DNA from: Streptacidiphilus anmyonensis
GTDB taxonomy: Bacteria; Actinomycetota; Actinomycetes; Streptomycetales; Streptomycetaceae
DNA length: 64,000 bases
Direction of reading: 5' to 3'
Assembly (NCBI RefSeq): GCF_000787855.1
Contig: NZ_BBPQ01000016.1
Span: forward strand, 56,973-120,972
Shown here: positions 8,477-16,086 of the stretch, piece by piece
Numbering within the stretch: the stretch's first letter is position 1
How the letters are laid out: each line of letters starts with the position of its first letter
Program-made: the position numbers and the translations under genes
The notes under the pieces: generated by a model
What the model was told of the DNA's origin: nothing
Seen by the model: only the letters and a program-made list of their open reading frames with translations
Databases searched by the model: none

Positions 8477-8552
8477 CCCCGCCGCCGTCCGTAGCTTTTT
8501 GACCTGCAAGGAAACGGAACGAACAGACGAACGAACGGACGAGGAGCCCGAG

Positions 8553-8930
8553 ATGGACACCACCGCCACCACCCTTCAGGACCTGGCCGACCGCTACATC
8601 GCCGCCTGGAACGAGACCGACCCCGCCGCGCGCCGCCACCTCGTCGACGCGAGCTGGGCCGAGGACGCCCGCTACACCGACCCGCTGGTCGCCGCCGAGG
8701 GCCGCGACGCCGTCGACGCCATGCTGGGCGCGGTGCAGGCGCAGTTCCCCGGCCTGGTCTTCCGGCTCGGCGGCCCGGTCGACGCCCACCACGACATCGC
8801 CCGGTTCACCTGGGAGCTCGGCCCGGCCGGCGGCGAGGCGCTGGTGGTCGGCTTCGACGTCCTGGTCGCCGACGCCGACGGCCGGATCGCGCAGGTCCAC
8901 GGCTTCCTCGACAAGGTCCCCGCGGTCTGA
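8553..8930 (+). CDS. NTF2-like / SnoaL-like family protein
   Basis: This 125-residue protein has the cone-shaped NTF2/SnoaL fold: an N-terminal helix with YIAAWNETDPAARRHLV, a WAEDARYTDPL strand-turn, the motif GRDAVDAMLG, and strands ending DGRIAQVHGFLD. Members include polyketide cyclases, isomerases and small ligand-binding proteins; this one is a stand-alone domain without a distinctive catalytic pattern. The ATG at 8553 has a GAGGAG site about eight bases upstream. A strong hairpin follows the gene. Because it is first after the divergent LuxR-type regulator, regulation by that protein is likely. Confidence 0.85.
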   Translation: MDTTATTLQDLADRYIAAWNETDPAARRHLVDASWAEDARYTDPLVAAEGRDAVDAMLGAVQAQFPGLVFRLGGPVDAHHDIARFTWELGPAGGEALVVGFDVLVADADGRIAQVHGFLDKVPAV

Positions 8931-8968
8931 ACCGGTCGAGCCCGTCGACCCGGCGGATCCCCCGAGCC

Positions 8969-9000
8969 CCGCGCGGGGCTGCTCCCACAGCCCCGCGCGG
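8969..9000 (+). terminator. Perfect 13-bp hairpin after the NTF2-like gene
   Basis: CCGCGCGGGGCTG (8969-8981), a six-base loop and CAGCCCCGCGCGG (8988-9000) form a perfect stem. No T-tract follows, as is common for actinobacterial terminators. It could attenuate transcription into the efflux gene that starts at 9072. Confidence 0.6.
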
Positions 9001-9071
9001 CCCGCATCCCCGCACTCCCTCAGTCCAGTCCCCCAGTCCAGTCCAGACCTCGAAAGAAGCGGAAGCAGACC

Positions 9072-10529
9072 ATGTCCAGCACCCGTGTCCCGGCCCCGGC
9101 CTCCCCGGCTGTCAAGGACCAGCGGTTCGCCCACGACGCCGACGCGAGCGCCGCGCCGCGCGGGCTGCTGCCGGTGGTCCTGACCGCCACGTTCATGTAC
9201 GCGCTCGACTTCTTCATCGTCAACGTGGCCATCCCCTCGATGCAGCACGGACTCGCCGCGTCCTCCGGGGCGATCCAGTGGATCATGGTGGGCTACTCGC
9301 TGGCCCTGGCCGCCGGTCTGATCAGCGCGGGGCGGCTGGGCGACATCCACGGCCGCCGCCGGATGTTCGCGCTGGGGCTCGGACTGTTCACCGCCGCCTC
9401 CGCCGCCTGCGGACTCGCCCCGGACATCGACCTGCTCGTCGCCGCCCGCATCGCGCAGGGCCTCGCGGCCGCGCTGATGGCGCCGCAGGTGCTCGCCATC
9501 ATCCGCACCGCGTACCAGGGGGCCGCCCAGGCGCGTGCGATCGCCCTCTACGCCGTCACCATGGGGCTGGGCGCGGTCTGCGGCCAGCTCATCGGCGGCG
9601 TGCTGATCAGGGCGGACCTCTTCGGCAGCGGCTGGCGCTCCTGCTTCCTGATCAACATCCCGGTCGGCCTCGCCGCGCTGGCGACGGTGCGCCGCAGCCT
9701 GCCCGAGTCGCGTGCGCCCAGGCGTCCGCGTCTGGACAACACCGGGACGGCGCTGATCACCACCGCGCTGGTGGCGCTGCTGCTGCCGCTGGTCCAGGGC
9801 CGCCAGGCCGGCTGGCCGCTGTGGACCTGGCTCACCCTGGCCGCCTCCGTCGTCCTGCTGGTCGTCTTCGCCCTGCACCAGCGCCGGCTGGCGGCTCGCG
9901 GCGGCTCCCCGCTGGTTCCGCCGGAGCTGTTCCGGGGCCGGGTCTTCGCCCTGGGTTCGGTCACCCAGGTGATCTTCGCCGCCGGGCAGGGCTCGTTCTT
10001 CCTGATCCTCGCGCTCTACCTGCAACTCGGCCGCGGCCTGGACCCGCTGGCCTCGGGCATCGTCTTCACGGTCCTGGCCCTGGGCTACTTCGCCAGCTCG
10101 CTGCGCTCGGACGTGGTCGCCGCCCGGCTCGGCCGCCAGGCGGTCACCCTGGGCGCGGTCGGCATGGCGCTCGGTCTGGCCCTGCTGTGGGGCGGGGCGC
10201 GCGTCGCCGGTGACGCCCCGGGCACGGCGCGGGTGCTGTGGCTGATCCCGGGCCTGGTCGTCGACGGCGTCGGCATGGGCCTGGTCCTCGGTCCGCTGAC
10301 CGGCGCCTCCCTCAGCCGGGTCGGCAACCACCTGGTCGGCGCGGCCTCGGGCGTCATCACCACGCTCCAGCAGGTGGGCGGTGCGGTCGGGGTGGCGCTC
10401 GTGGGCCTGGTCTTCTACGGCTCCCTCAGCGGCGGCTACGCCCACGCCTTCGAGTCGGGCGTGCTGGTCCTGGCGGCGATGGAGCTGACGCTGGCGGGCC
10501 TGATGCAGTTGCTGCCGCGCGAGCAGTAG
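9072..10529 (+). CDS. MFS efflux transporter, DHA2 (EmrB/QacA-like)
   Basis: This 485-residue protein has about 14 predicted helices and belongs to the drug:H+ antiporter DHA2 group of the major facilitator superfamily. Visible landmarks are the helix-1 motif ALDFFIVNVAIPSM, the motif A loop GRLGDIHGRRRMF after helix 2, and the motif C-like glycine-rich helix 5 GLGAVCGQLIGGVL. It should export hydrophobic compounds across the inner membrane using the proton gradient. The start has GAAAGAAGCGGAAG upstream. It lies after an NTF2-like gene, both divergent from the large LuxR-type regulator, so induction by that regulator's ligand is a reasonable inference. A strong bidirectional hairpin follows. 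Confidence 0.92.
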   Translation: MSSTRVPAPASPAVKDQRFAHDADASAAPRGLLPVVLTATFMYALDFFIVNVAIPSMQHGLAASSGAIQWIMVGYSLALAAGLISAGRLGDIHGRRRMFALGLGLFTAASAACGLAPDIDLLVAARIAQGLAAALMAPQVLAIIRTAYQGAAQARAIALYAVTMGLGAVCGQLIGGVLIRADLFGSGWRSCFLINIPVGLAALATVRRSLPESRAPRRPRLDNTGTALITTALVALLLPLVQGRQAGWPLWTWLTLAASVVLLVVFALHQRRLAARGGSPLVPPELFRGRVFALGSVTQVIFAAGQGSFFLILALYLQLGRGLDPLASGIVFTVLALGYFASSLRSDVVAARLGRQAVTLGAVGMALGLALLWGGARVAGDAPGTARVLWLIPGLVVDGVGMGLVLGPLTGASLSRVGNHLVGAASGVITTLQQVGGAVGVALVGLVFYGSLSGGYAHAFESGVLVLAAMELTLAGLMQLLPREQ

Positions 10530-10540
10530 GGCACAGGGAC

Positions 10541-10598
10541 CGACCGCACGGGCCAGGGGTCTTCCGCCGACCGGCGGAAGGCCCCTTCCGTGCGGTCG
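10541..10598. terminator. Nested hairpin between convergent MFS and lysG genes
   Basis: The outer arms CGACCGCACGG (10541-10551) and CCGTGCGGTCG (10588-10598) enclose an inner stem TTCCGCC/GGCGGAA. The element lies between two convergent genes and can work on both strands. Confidence 0.7.
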
Positions 10599-10605
10599 GG
10601 AGCCG

Positions 10606-11523
10606 TCAGGCCGACGGCGGGTTGCGCAGGCTGCGCCCGGCCGCGGCGGCGACGACGGTGGCGACCGTCGCCAGGGCGGGCGAGTCGAGACGCCACTGCT
10701 GCCAGAACAGCGGGACGTCGAACGTCCGGCCCGGCAGGAACTCCACGAGTGCGGCCGCGCGCAGCCCCGGCGCGGCCTGCTCCTCCGGGACGAGCCCCCA
10801 CCCCAGACCGGCCGTGACGGCCTGGGCGAAGCCCTCGCTGGACGGCACGTAGTGCCGCAGTCCGCTCGCCGGGCAGCGTCCCCCGGTCAGCTCCCGGACG
10901 AACGCGTCCTGCAGTTCGTCGCGGCGGTCGAAGCAGACCACGGGCGCGGACGCGATCCTCTCCGTCGTCCCGCCGTCCAGCCATCGCGCGGCGAACCACG
11001 GTGCGGCGACGGGCAGGTAGCGCATCGCGCCGAGGCGGCGGACCGAGCAGCCGGCGACCGGGTCCGGCGAGGAGGTGACGGCCGCCAGCACCTCGCCCTC
11101 GCGCAGCAGTTGCGTCGTGTGGGCCTCGTCCTCGCGCCGCAGGTCCAGCTGGATCCGCGCGTCCTGCGCGAGCCCGGCGAGGGCGGGGACGAACCAGGTG
11201 GCGAGCGAGTCGGCGTTGACGGCGACGGCGAGCGAGGTCTGCGCGCTCTCCCTCACCTCGTCCATGCCGAGGGCCGTCCTGGCGTCCCCTTCGAGCCGCG
11301 CGAGCTGGCGGGCGTAGCGGACGACGACCTGCCCGGAGTCGGTGGCCCGCACCGGCCGGGTGCGGGTCAGCAGGACCCGGCCGGTGCGTTGTTCGAGCGC
11401 CTTGACGCGCTGGCTGACGGCGGAGGGCGTCACGTGGAGGACCGCCGCGGCGGCGTCGAAGGTGCCCTCGTCGACGACGGCCAGAAGGGTCCGGACCAGG
11501 TCGTGCGGCAGCTCGTTCTTCAC
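10606..11523 (-). CDS. lysG: LysR family regulator, ArgP/LysG type
   Basis: This 305-residue LysR-type regulator has an N-terminal winged helix-turn-helix with FDAAAAVLHVTPSAVSQRVKALEQ at about residues 22-45, then a two-lobed effector domain (NADSLATWFVPAL, LGAMRYLPVAAP). The sequence closely follows the ArgP/LysG subgroup, which senses lysine, arginine or histidine and activates the divergent basic amino-acid exporter. The divergent neighbour is lysE. The GTG start at 11523 lies next to an AT-rich intergenic region likely to contain its binding site. It ends just before a bidirectional hairpin. Confidence 0.93.
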   Translation of the reverse strand: MKNELPHDLVRTLLAVVDEGTFDAAAAVLHVTPSAVSQRVKALEQRTGRVLLTRTRPVRATDSGQVVVRYARQLARLEGDARTALGMDEVRESAQTSLAVAVNADSLATWFVPALAGLAQDARIQLDLRREDEAHTTQLLREGEVLAAVTSSPDPVAGCSVRRLGAMRYLPVAAPWFAARWLDGGTTERIASAPVVCFDRRDELQDAFVRELTGGRCPASGLRHYVPSSEGFAQAVTAGLGWGLVPEEQAAPGLRAAALVEFLPGRTFDVPLFWQQWRLDSPALATVATVVAAAAGRSLRNPPSA

Positions 11524-11589
11524 GAACGCTCATGCTACGTAAAAATCTTTAGCTGGTCTTAGCGGCGACCCGTTCCTACGGTGGGCGCC
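11524..11589. promoter_or_regulatory. lysG-lysE divergent promoter region
   Basis: The 66-base gap is unusually AT-rich for this genome around GCTACGTAAAAATCTTTAGC (11531-11550), with short symmetric ends GCTA and TAGC. A second TTAGC lies about ten bases further. A LysR-type tetramer site overlapping both promoters is expected here. No clear ribosome site precedes lysE. Confidence 0.55.
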
Positions 11590-12201
11590 ATGGGGAACGC
11601 ACTCACCGCCGCCGCGGCCGGCTTCGGAACCGGCCTCTCGCTCATCGTCGCCATCGGCGCGCAGAACGCCTTCGTCCTACGCCAGGGCATCCGCCGCGAG
11701 GCGGTGCTGCCGGTGGTCGCGATCTGCGCGGCCTCGGACGCGGTGCTGATCGCCTGCGGCGTGGGTGGTCTCGGCGTCCTGGTGACGGCCTGGCCGGCGG
11801 CGCTCACCGCGATCCGCGCGGTGGGCGCGGCGTTCCTGCTGGGCTACGCGCTCCTCGCGGCGCGGCGCGCGTTCCGGCCGTCCTCCCTGGAGGCGGGCGG
11901 CCCCACCGTCCACTCCGGCCGCCGCGCGGTCCTCACCTGCCTCGCGATGACGTGGCTCAACCCCCACGTCTACCTCGACACCGTCCTCCTCCTCGGCGCG
12001 GTGGCCGCCGGACACGGGCCGCTGCGCTGGCAGTTCGCCCTCGGCGCGGCCTCGGCCAGCCTCTGCTGGTTCGCCGCCCTCGGCTTCGGCGCCCGCCTCC
12101 TGGCCCCGTTCTTCCGCCGCGCCTCCTCCTGGCGCGCCCTCGACGCCCTGGTGGCCACCACCATGCTCGCCACCGGCCTGACTCTCGCCGCGGGGGCGTG
12201 A
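11590..12201 (+). CDS. lysE: LysE family basic amino-acid exporter
   Basis: This 203-residue membrane protein has about six helices and matches LysE/ArgO. The family signature IGAQNAFVLRQGI is at residues 21-33, and MTWLNPHVYLDTVLL marks the second conserved half. It exports lysine and/or arginine from the cytoplasm, preventing toxic accumulation when peptides are consumed. The ATG at 11590 is preferred. An in-frame GTG three codons earlier is possible, and no strong ribosome site separates them. It is divergent from lysG, which should activate it when the basic amino-acid level rises. Confidence 0.93.
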   Translation: MGNALTAAAAGFGTGLSLIVAIGAQNAFVLRQGIRREAVLPVVAICAASDAVLIACGVGGLGVLVTAWPAALTAIRAVGAAFLLGYALLAARRAFRPSSLEAGGPTVHSGRRAVLTCLAMTWLNPHVYLDTVLLLGAVAAGHGPLRWQFALGAASASLCWFAALGFGARLLAPFFRRASSWRALDALVATTMLATGLTLAAGA

Positions 12202-12261
12202 GCCACAACACGGTGGCCCCTACCCGGGCGACCGCCGACCCGTGGCGCGTTACGCTGCCCC

Positions 12262-12663
12262 GTGCCCAGACGCAGTCGCCAAGCGCGCCGGCTCCTCGTC
12301 GGCGATGCGACGTACCTGTGGACGGTCGGCCACGATCATCAGCACGTCGAGGACCCCGCCACGGGCCACCACCGGTTCGTCGACTGCCGCGAGATCCTGA
12401 CGCTCCGTCGTCTCGGCTCGGCCGGACGCCTCAGCGTCGTGTTCCGTCAGGCGCCGGGGCGCCTCGTGCCGGACGGCTTCCTGCATTCCGGCACGGTGGG
12501 CACCACCGCCGGGCGGTGGCTGAACCTGCACGAGCCGGGCGCCGCCCGCGCGCTGCTCGACGAGGCGTCCGCACGCGGCTGGGCTCCGGGCAGCACCGCC
12601 GTGGTCGACGGCTGGAGGCTGTTCGACGTGGTCGTCGCCCAGCGGCGGGCGGGACGGGTGTGA
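12262..12663 (+). CDS. Hypothetical protein, probably leaderless mRNA
   Basis: This 133-residue protein is of unknown family. It starts with a basic segment, followed by alternating strands rich in His, Asp and Val (DATYLWTVGHDHQHVED, CREILTLRRLG, GRLSVVFRQAPGR, HSGTVGTTAGRWLNLHEPG), which suggests a small beta-rich cytoplasmic fold. Similar stand-alone proteins are common in streptomycetes. A TACGCT -10-like hexamer lies about six bases before the GTG start, so the transcript may be leaderless. Its stop is followed immediately by the convergent GntR gene. Confidence 0.7.
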   Translation: MPRRSRQARRLLVGDATYLWTVGHDHQHVEDPATGHHRFVDCREILTLRRLGSAGRLSVVFRQAPGRLVPDGFLHSGTVGTTAGRWLNLHEPGAARALLDEASARGWAPGSTAVVDGWRLFDVVVAQRRAGRV

Positions 12664-13356
12664 TCAGTCCTCCTGCGCCGCCCACAGTCTTCGGACGTGG
12701 CCGAGGTGTTCGGCGATCAGGTGCTCGACCGCCGGGAGGTCGCGGGAGAGCATCGCGTCGAGGAGGCGTTCGTGTTCCTCCGCGGAGTCGACCAGGCGGC
12801 CCGCGGAGACCAGGGCCTGGAGGCCGTACAGGCGGGAGCGGCTGCGCAGTTCGCGGACGGTGTCGACGAGGTGGCGGTTGCCGTGCAGGGCGAGCAGGCC
12901 GAGGTGGAAGAGGCGGTCCGACTCGATGTAGGCGACCAGGTCGCCCGCGCGGGCGGCCTCGACGATGGCGCGGGCGTGCGCGCGCAGCGGCTCCAACTGC
13001 TCGGGGGCTGCGGTCTCGGCGACGCGGACCGTGGCCGGGATCTCGATCAGCTCGCGGATCTCGGTGAAGTCGTCCAGGTCCTGCTCGGTCAGGCCGATGA
13101 CGCGGAAGCCCTTGTTGCGGACGACTTCGACCAGGCCCTCCTTGGCCAGATCGAGCATCGCCTCGCGCACGGGCGTCGCCGAGACGCCGAACTCGCCCGC
13201 CAGCACCGGCGCGGAGTAGACGATGCCGGGACGCAGCTCGCCCGCGACGAGCGCGGCGCGCAGCGCGTGGGTGACCTGCTCGCGGAGACTGCGGCGGGCC
13301 TGGACCGAGGGCAGGTTGAGCACGCCGCCGTCGCTGTCGATGGACTCCGGGTTCAC
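12664..13356 (-). CDS. GntR family (FCD domain) transcriptional regulator
   Basis: This 230-residue protein has an N-terminal winged helix (LREQVTHALRAALVAGELRPG, then VSATPVREAMLDLAKEGLVE) and a C-terminal FadR-type FCD helical effector domain with the metal/ligand histidines of FCD proteins (DRLFHLGLLALHGNRHL near residue 150, HERLL near 195). FCD regulators bind small carboxylates and usually repress. The GTG at 13356 has GAGAGG upstream. A 16-bp motif upstream of the start recurs, 13 of 16 bases, at the promoter of the hydroxyproline operon 8 kb away. I therefore infer a repressor of hydroxyproline catabolism that also represses its own gene. Confidence 0.9.
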   Translation of the reverse strand: MNPESIDSDGGVLNLPSVQARRSLREQVTHALRAALVAGELRPGIVYSAPVLAGEFGVSATPVREAMLDLAKEGLVEVVRNKGFRVIGLTEQDLDDFTEIRELIEIPATVRVAETAAPEQLEPLRAHARAIVEAARAGDLVAYIESDRLFHLGLLALHGNRHLVDTVRELRSRSRLYGLQALVSAGRLVDSAEEHERLLDAMLSRDLPAVEHLIAEHLGHVRRLWAAQED

Positions 13357-13377
13357 CTCGGACCTCTCGGCTCATGG

Positions 13378-13393
13378 ATATGTGAAACATCAT
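13378..13393. promoter_or_regulatory. Candidate GntR operator, copy 1
   Basis: ATATGTGAAACATCAT matches 13 of 16 bases of the site at 21148-21163. It lies 22 bases upstream of the GntR start codon and overlaps the likely -10 of that gene (CATATC read on the minus strand). This fits autorepression. Confidence 0.6.
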
Positions 13394-13453
13394 CCTGCAC
13401 CATCACGGTGTACCGCCGAAGCCTCCTGACGCAGAACGGAACCCGCCGCACCC

Positions 13454-14785
13454 ATGACCGCACCCAGGACCGCACCCGCGAGCGCATCCACGACCACGCC
13501 CCGCAGCATCGGCGTCCGCCTCCCCGGCCTCGCCGTCACCGACCACACCTTCGACGTCCCGCTCGACCACCACGCCCCGGACCGAGGCACGATCGAGGTC
13601 TTCGCCCGCGAGGTCGTGGATCCGGCGAACGCCGGGCAGGACCTGCCCTGGCTGCTGTTCCTCCAGGGCGGGCCGGGCGGCAAGTCGCCGCGGCCGACCG
13701 CCGGGAACCCGTCCTGGCTGCGTCGCGCGCTGCGCACGCACCGCGTGCTGCTCCTGGACCAGCGCGGCACCGGACGCAGCACGCCCGTCACCGGACGCAC
13801 CGCCGCGCGGTTCCCCTCCGCCGCAGCGCTCGCCGAGTACCTCGGCTTCTTCCGCGCGGACTCGATCGTCGCGGACGCCGAGCTGATCCGGGGGCAGCTG
13901 ACCGGCGGCCGGCCGTGGGAGACGCTCGGGCAGAGCTACGGCGGGTTCCTGACGCTGACGTACCTCTCCCAGGCCCCGGAGGGGCTGGCCGCCTGCTACG
14001 TGACCGGCGGCCTGGCCGGCCTGGAGGCCACCGCGGAGGACGTCTACCGGGCGACGGCTCCCCGCGTGCAGGCCAAGAACGCGGCCTTCGCCGCGCGTTA
14101 CCCGGCCGACCAGGAGACCCTGCGGCGGCTCGCCCAGCGGCTCGCCAAGGAGCCGGCCCGGCTGCCGGACGGCGACCTGCTGACGGTCCGGCGGCTGCGC
14201 TTCCTCGGGATGGAGCTGGGCATGGGCGCGGGCTTCGAGCGGCTGCACTGGCTGCTGGACGAGGCGCTCGACGCCGACGGCGCGCCCACCGACGTGTTCC
14301 TGAACGAGGTGGGCCAGATGACGGGTTTCGTCGCCAACCCCCTGTTCGCCGTCCTCCACGAGTCGATCTACGGGCAGTCGGGGTCCGGACCGACGGCCTG
14401 GGCCGCTCAGCGCGTGCTGGACTCGCTGCCGGGGTTCGCCGAGGACGCCGACCCGCTGCTGCTGACCGGCGAGATGATCCTCCCCTGGATGTTCCGGGAC
14501 GTCGCCGCGCTGCGCCCGTTCGCCGAGGCGGCCGAGCTCCTCGCCGGGCGCGCCGACTGGCCCGCGCTCTACGACCGGGCGCGGCTGGCGGCCAACGAGG
14601 TCCCGGTCGCGGCGGCGGTCTACTTCGACGACATGTACGTCGACGCCCAGTTGTCGCTGCGCACCGCGGCCGAGGTCGGCTCGGTCCGCGCCTGGGTGAC
14701 CAACGAGTGGGAGCACGACGGCGTCCGGGTGGACGGCGAACGCGTCCTGGGCCGGCTGATGGACATGGCGGCCGGTCAGGTGTGA
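13454..14785 (+). CDS. Alpha/beta hydrolase, proline iminopeptidase-like (S33)
   Basis: This 443-residue protein is a peptidase family S33 hydrolase of the prolyl aminopeptidase/tripeptidyl aminopeptidase type. It has the oxyanion motif GGPGG near residue 75, DQRGTGRS near 100, and the nucleophile elbow GQSYGG near 160 with the catalytic serine. A lid domain of about 150 residues follows, and the C-terminal part should supply Asp and His (VTNEWEHDGVR). Such enzymes release N-terminal proline from peptides. No signal peptide is visible, so it should act in the cytoplasm. It is divergent from the GntR regulator and lies next to the hydroxyproline genes, which suggests a role in releasing proline or hydroxyproline from imported peptides. 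Confidence 0.88.
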   Translation: MTAPRTAPASASTTTPRSIGVRLPGLAVTDHTFDVPLDHHAPDRGTIEVFAREVVDPANAGQDLPWLLFLQGGPGGKSPRPTAGNPSWLRRALRTHRVLLLDQRGTGRSTPVTGRTAARFPSAAALAEYLGFFRADSIVADAELIRGQLTGGRPWETLGQSYGGFLTLTYLSQAPEGLAACYVTGGLAGLEATAEDVYRATAPRVQAKNAAFAARYPADQETLRRLAQRLAKEPARLPDGDLLTVRRLRFLGMELGMGAGFERLHWLLDEALDADGAPTDVFLNEVGQMTGFVANPLFAVLHESIYGQSGSGPTAWAAQRVLDSLPGFAEDADPLLLTGEMILPWMFRDVAALRPFAEAAELLAGRADWPALYDRARLAANEVPVAAAVYFDDMYVDAQLSLRTAAEVGSVRAWVTNEWEHDGVRVDGERVLGRLMDMAAGQV

Positions 14786-14902
14786 GGCGTCGGCCCCGGC
14801 TTGGGGCAGGCTTCGAACGTGAACGAAGATGTCCTTGTGGTAACGGCTGGGTGTTCACTTCTTGACGTGGCCCACCGGCGCCGGTTGACTCCCTGCCACT
14901 TC

Positions 14903-14922
14903 GGTCACCGCACCCGGTGACC
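14903..14922. promoter_or_regulatory. Inverted repeat GGTCACC-N6-GGTGACC
   Basis: A perfect 7-bp inverted repeat lies in the leader of the solute-binding lipoprotein gene, ending about eight bases before its AGGAGG ribosome site. It could be an operator or an RNA hairpin controlling translation. Nothing distinguishes these alternatives here. Confidence 0.4.
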
Positions 14923-14945
14923 TCGGCAAGGAGGCACCGCACCGC

Positions 14946-16061
14946 ATGAGGCCCAGCATGAAGCGCACACCGGCCGTCACCGCTCTGGCCGTGGCCCTTG
15001 CCTTCGGACTCTGCGCATGCGGCTCCGACGCGGGCGGCGGCGCTTCCGTCGCCGCCGGGTCCGGCGGCGGCGCGAGCGCCGGGCCCCAGGTGATCGGTCT
15101 GCTGCTGCCGGAGGACACCGCGACCCGGTACGAGCAGTTCGACAAGCCGCTGTTCGAGGCCAAGGTCAAGGCCCTGGCCCCGAACGTCCAGGTGCGGTAC
15201 GCCAACGCGGCCGGGAGCGCGCAGACCCAGGCGCAGCAGGTGCGCACGATGATCGACGCCGGCGTCGGCGTGCTGGTGATCGACGCCCAGGACTCCGCGC
15301 AGATCAAGTCCTCCATCGAGGCGGCGAAGGCCAAGGGCGTCAAGGTCGTCGCCTACGACCGCCTGGCCCAGGGGCCGGTCGACGCCTACGTGTCCTTCGA
15401 CAACGAGAAGGTCGGCGAACTCCAGGGCCAGGGCCTGCTCGACGCGATGGGGTCTGCGGCCACCCCGTCGGCCAAGGTCGTGGAGATCGACGGCGACGCC
15501 GCCGACCCCAACTCGATCGACTTCGAACGCGGCTTCCTCGCCGCCGTGCAGGGCAAGGTGGACATCGCCTACGACGCGTCCGGCATGTGGAAGCCGGACG
15601 TCGCGGCGGAGAAGGCCACTGCCGCGATCAACCAGCTCGGCGCGAAGAACATCGCGGGCTTCTACTCCGCGAACGACGGCATGGCCGCCGGCATCATCAG
15701 CGCGATGAGGACCGCGGGCCTCAGCGGCGTCCCGATCGGCGGGCAGGACGCCCAACTGGACGCCGTCCAGCGGATCGTGGCCGGCACCCAGGCGTACAGC
15801 GTCTACAAGGCGTACCGGCCCGAGGCCGAGGCCGCCGCCGAACTCGCCGTGGACCTGCTCCAGGGCCGCGACATCGGCTCGCTCGCCGCCGCGATGAAGA
15901 TCAGCGCCTCCGGCGACGACGTGCACGCCGACCTGCTCACCCCGGTGCTGCTCACCAAGGACGACATCAAGCAGACCGTCGTCGCGGACGGCCTCTACAC
16001 CGTGGGGCAGATCTGCACGTCGACGTACGCGGCGGCGTGCCGCGCCGACGGTCTGCAGTAA
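14946..16061 (+). CDS. Sugar ABC transporter substrate-binding lipoprotein (XylF/CUT2-like), orphan
   Basis: This 371-residue protein has a lipoprotein signal peptide: basic MRPSMKR, a hydrophobic core, and a lipobox ending GLCAC-GS with the lipid-anchored cysteine near residue 25. The mature part is a type I periplasmic-binding fold of the xylose/ribose class (VIGLLLPEDTATRYEQFDKP, VRTMIDAGVGVLVIDAQDS, VVAYDRLAQGPVDAYVSFDNEKVG, NIAGFYSANDGMAAGI). It should bind a monosaccharide outside the membrane. AAGGAGG precedes the first ATG. No ATPase or permease gene is adjacent, so it must partner with components encoded elsewhere or act as a sensor. Confidence 0.9.
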   Translation: MRPSMKRTPAVTALAVALAFGLCACGSDAGGGASVAAGSGGGASAGPQVIGLLLPEDTATRYEQFDKPLFEAKVKALAPNVQVRYANAAGSAQTQAQQVRTMIDAGVGVLVIDAQDSAQIKSSIEAAKAKGVKVVAYDRLAQGPVDAYVSFDNEKVGELQGQGLLDAMGSAATPSAKVVEIDGDAADPNSIDFERGFLAAVQGKVDIAYDASGMWKPDVAAEKATAAINQLGAKNIAGFYSANDGMAAGIISAMRTAGLSGVPIGGQDAQLDAVQRIVAGTQAYSVYKAYRPEAEAAAELAVDLLQGRDIGSLAAAMKISASGDDVHADLLTPVLLTKDDIKQTVVADGLYTVGQICTSTYAAACRADGLQ

Positions 16062-16086
16062 GGGCCAGCCGAGGCGGCCCGGACGG

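Noticed and set aside
5327-8494. A 1055-codon plus-strand open frame antisense to the large LuxR-type regulator
   Set aside because: It has no recognisable domain, is dominated by Arg, Gly and Gln, and mirrors the GC-rich codon positions of the real gene.
8406-10445. A 679-codon minus-strand frame opposite the NTF2-like and MFS genes
   Set aside because: Its composition is that of a shadow frame, and the plus-strand MFS gene has clear motifs.
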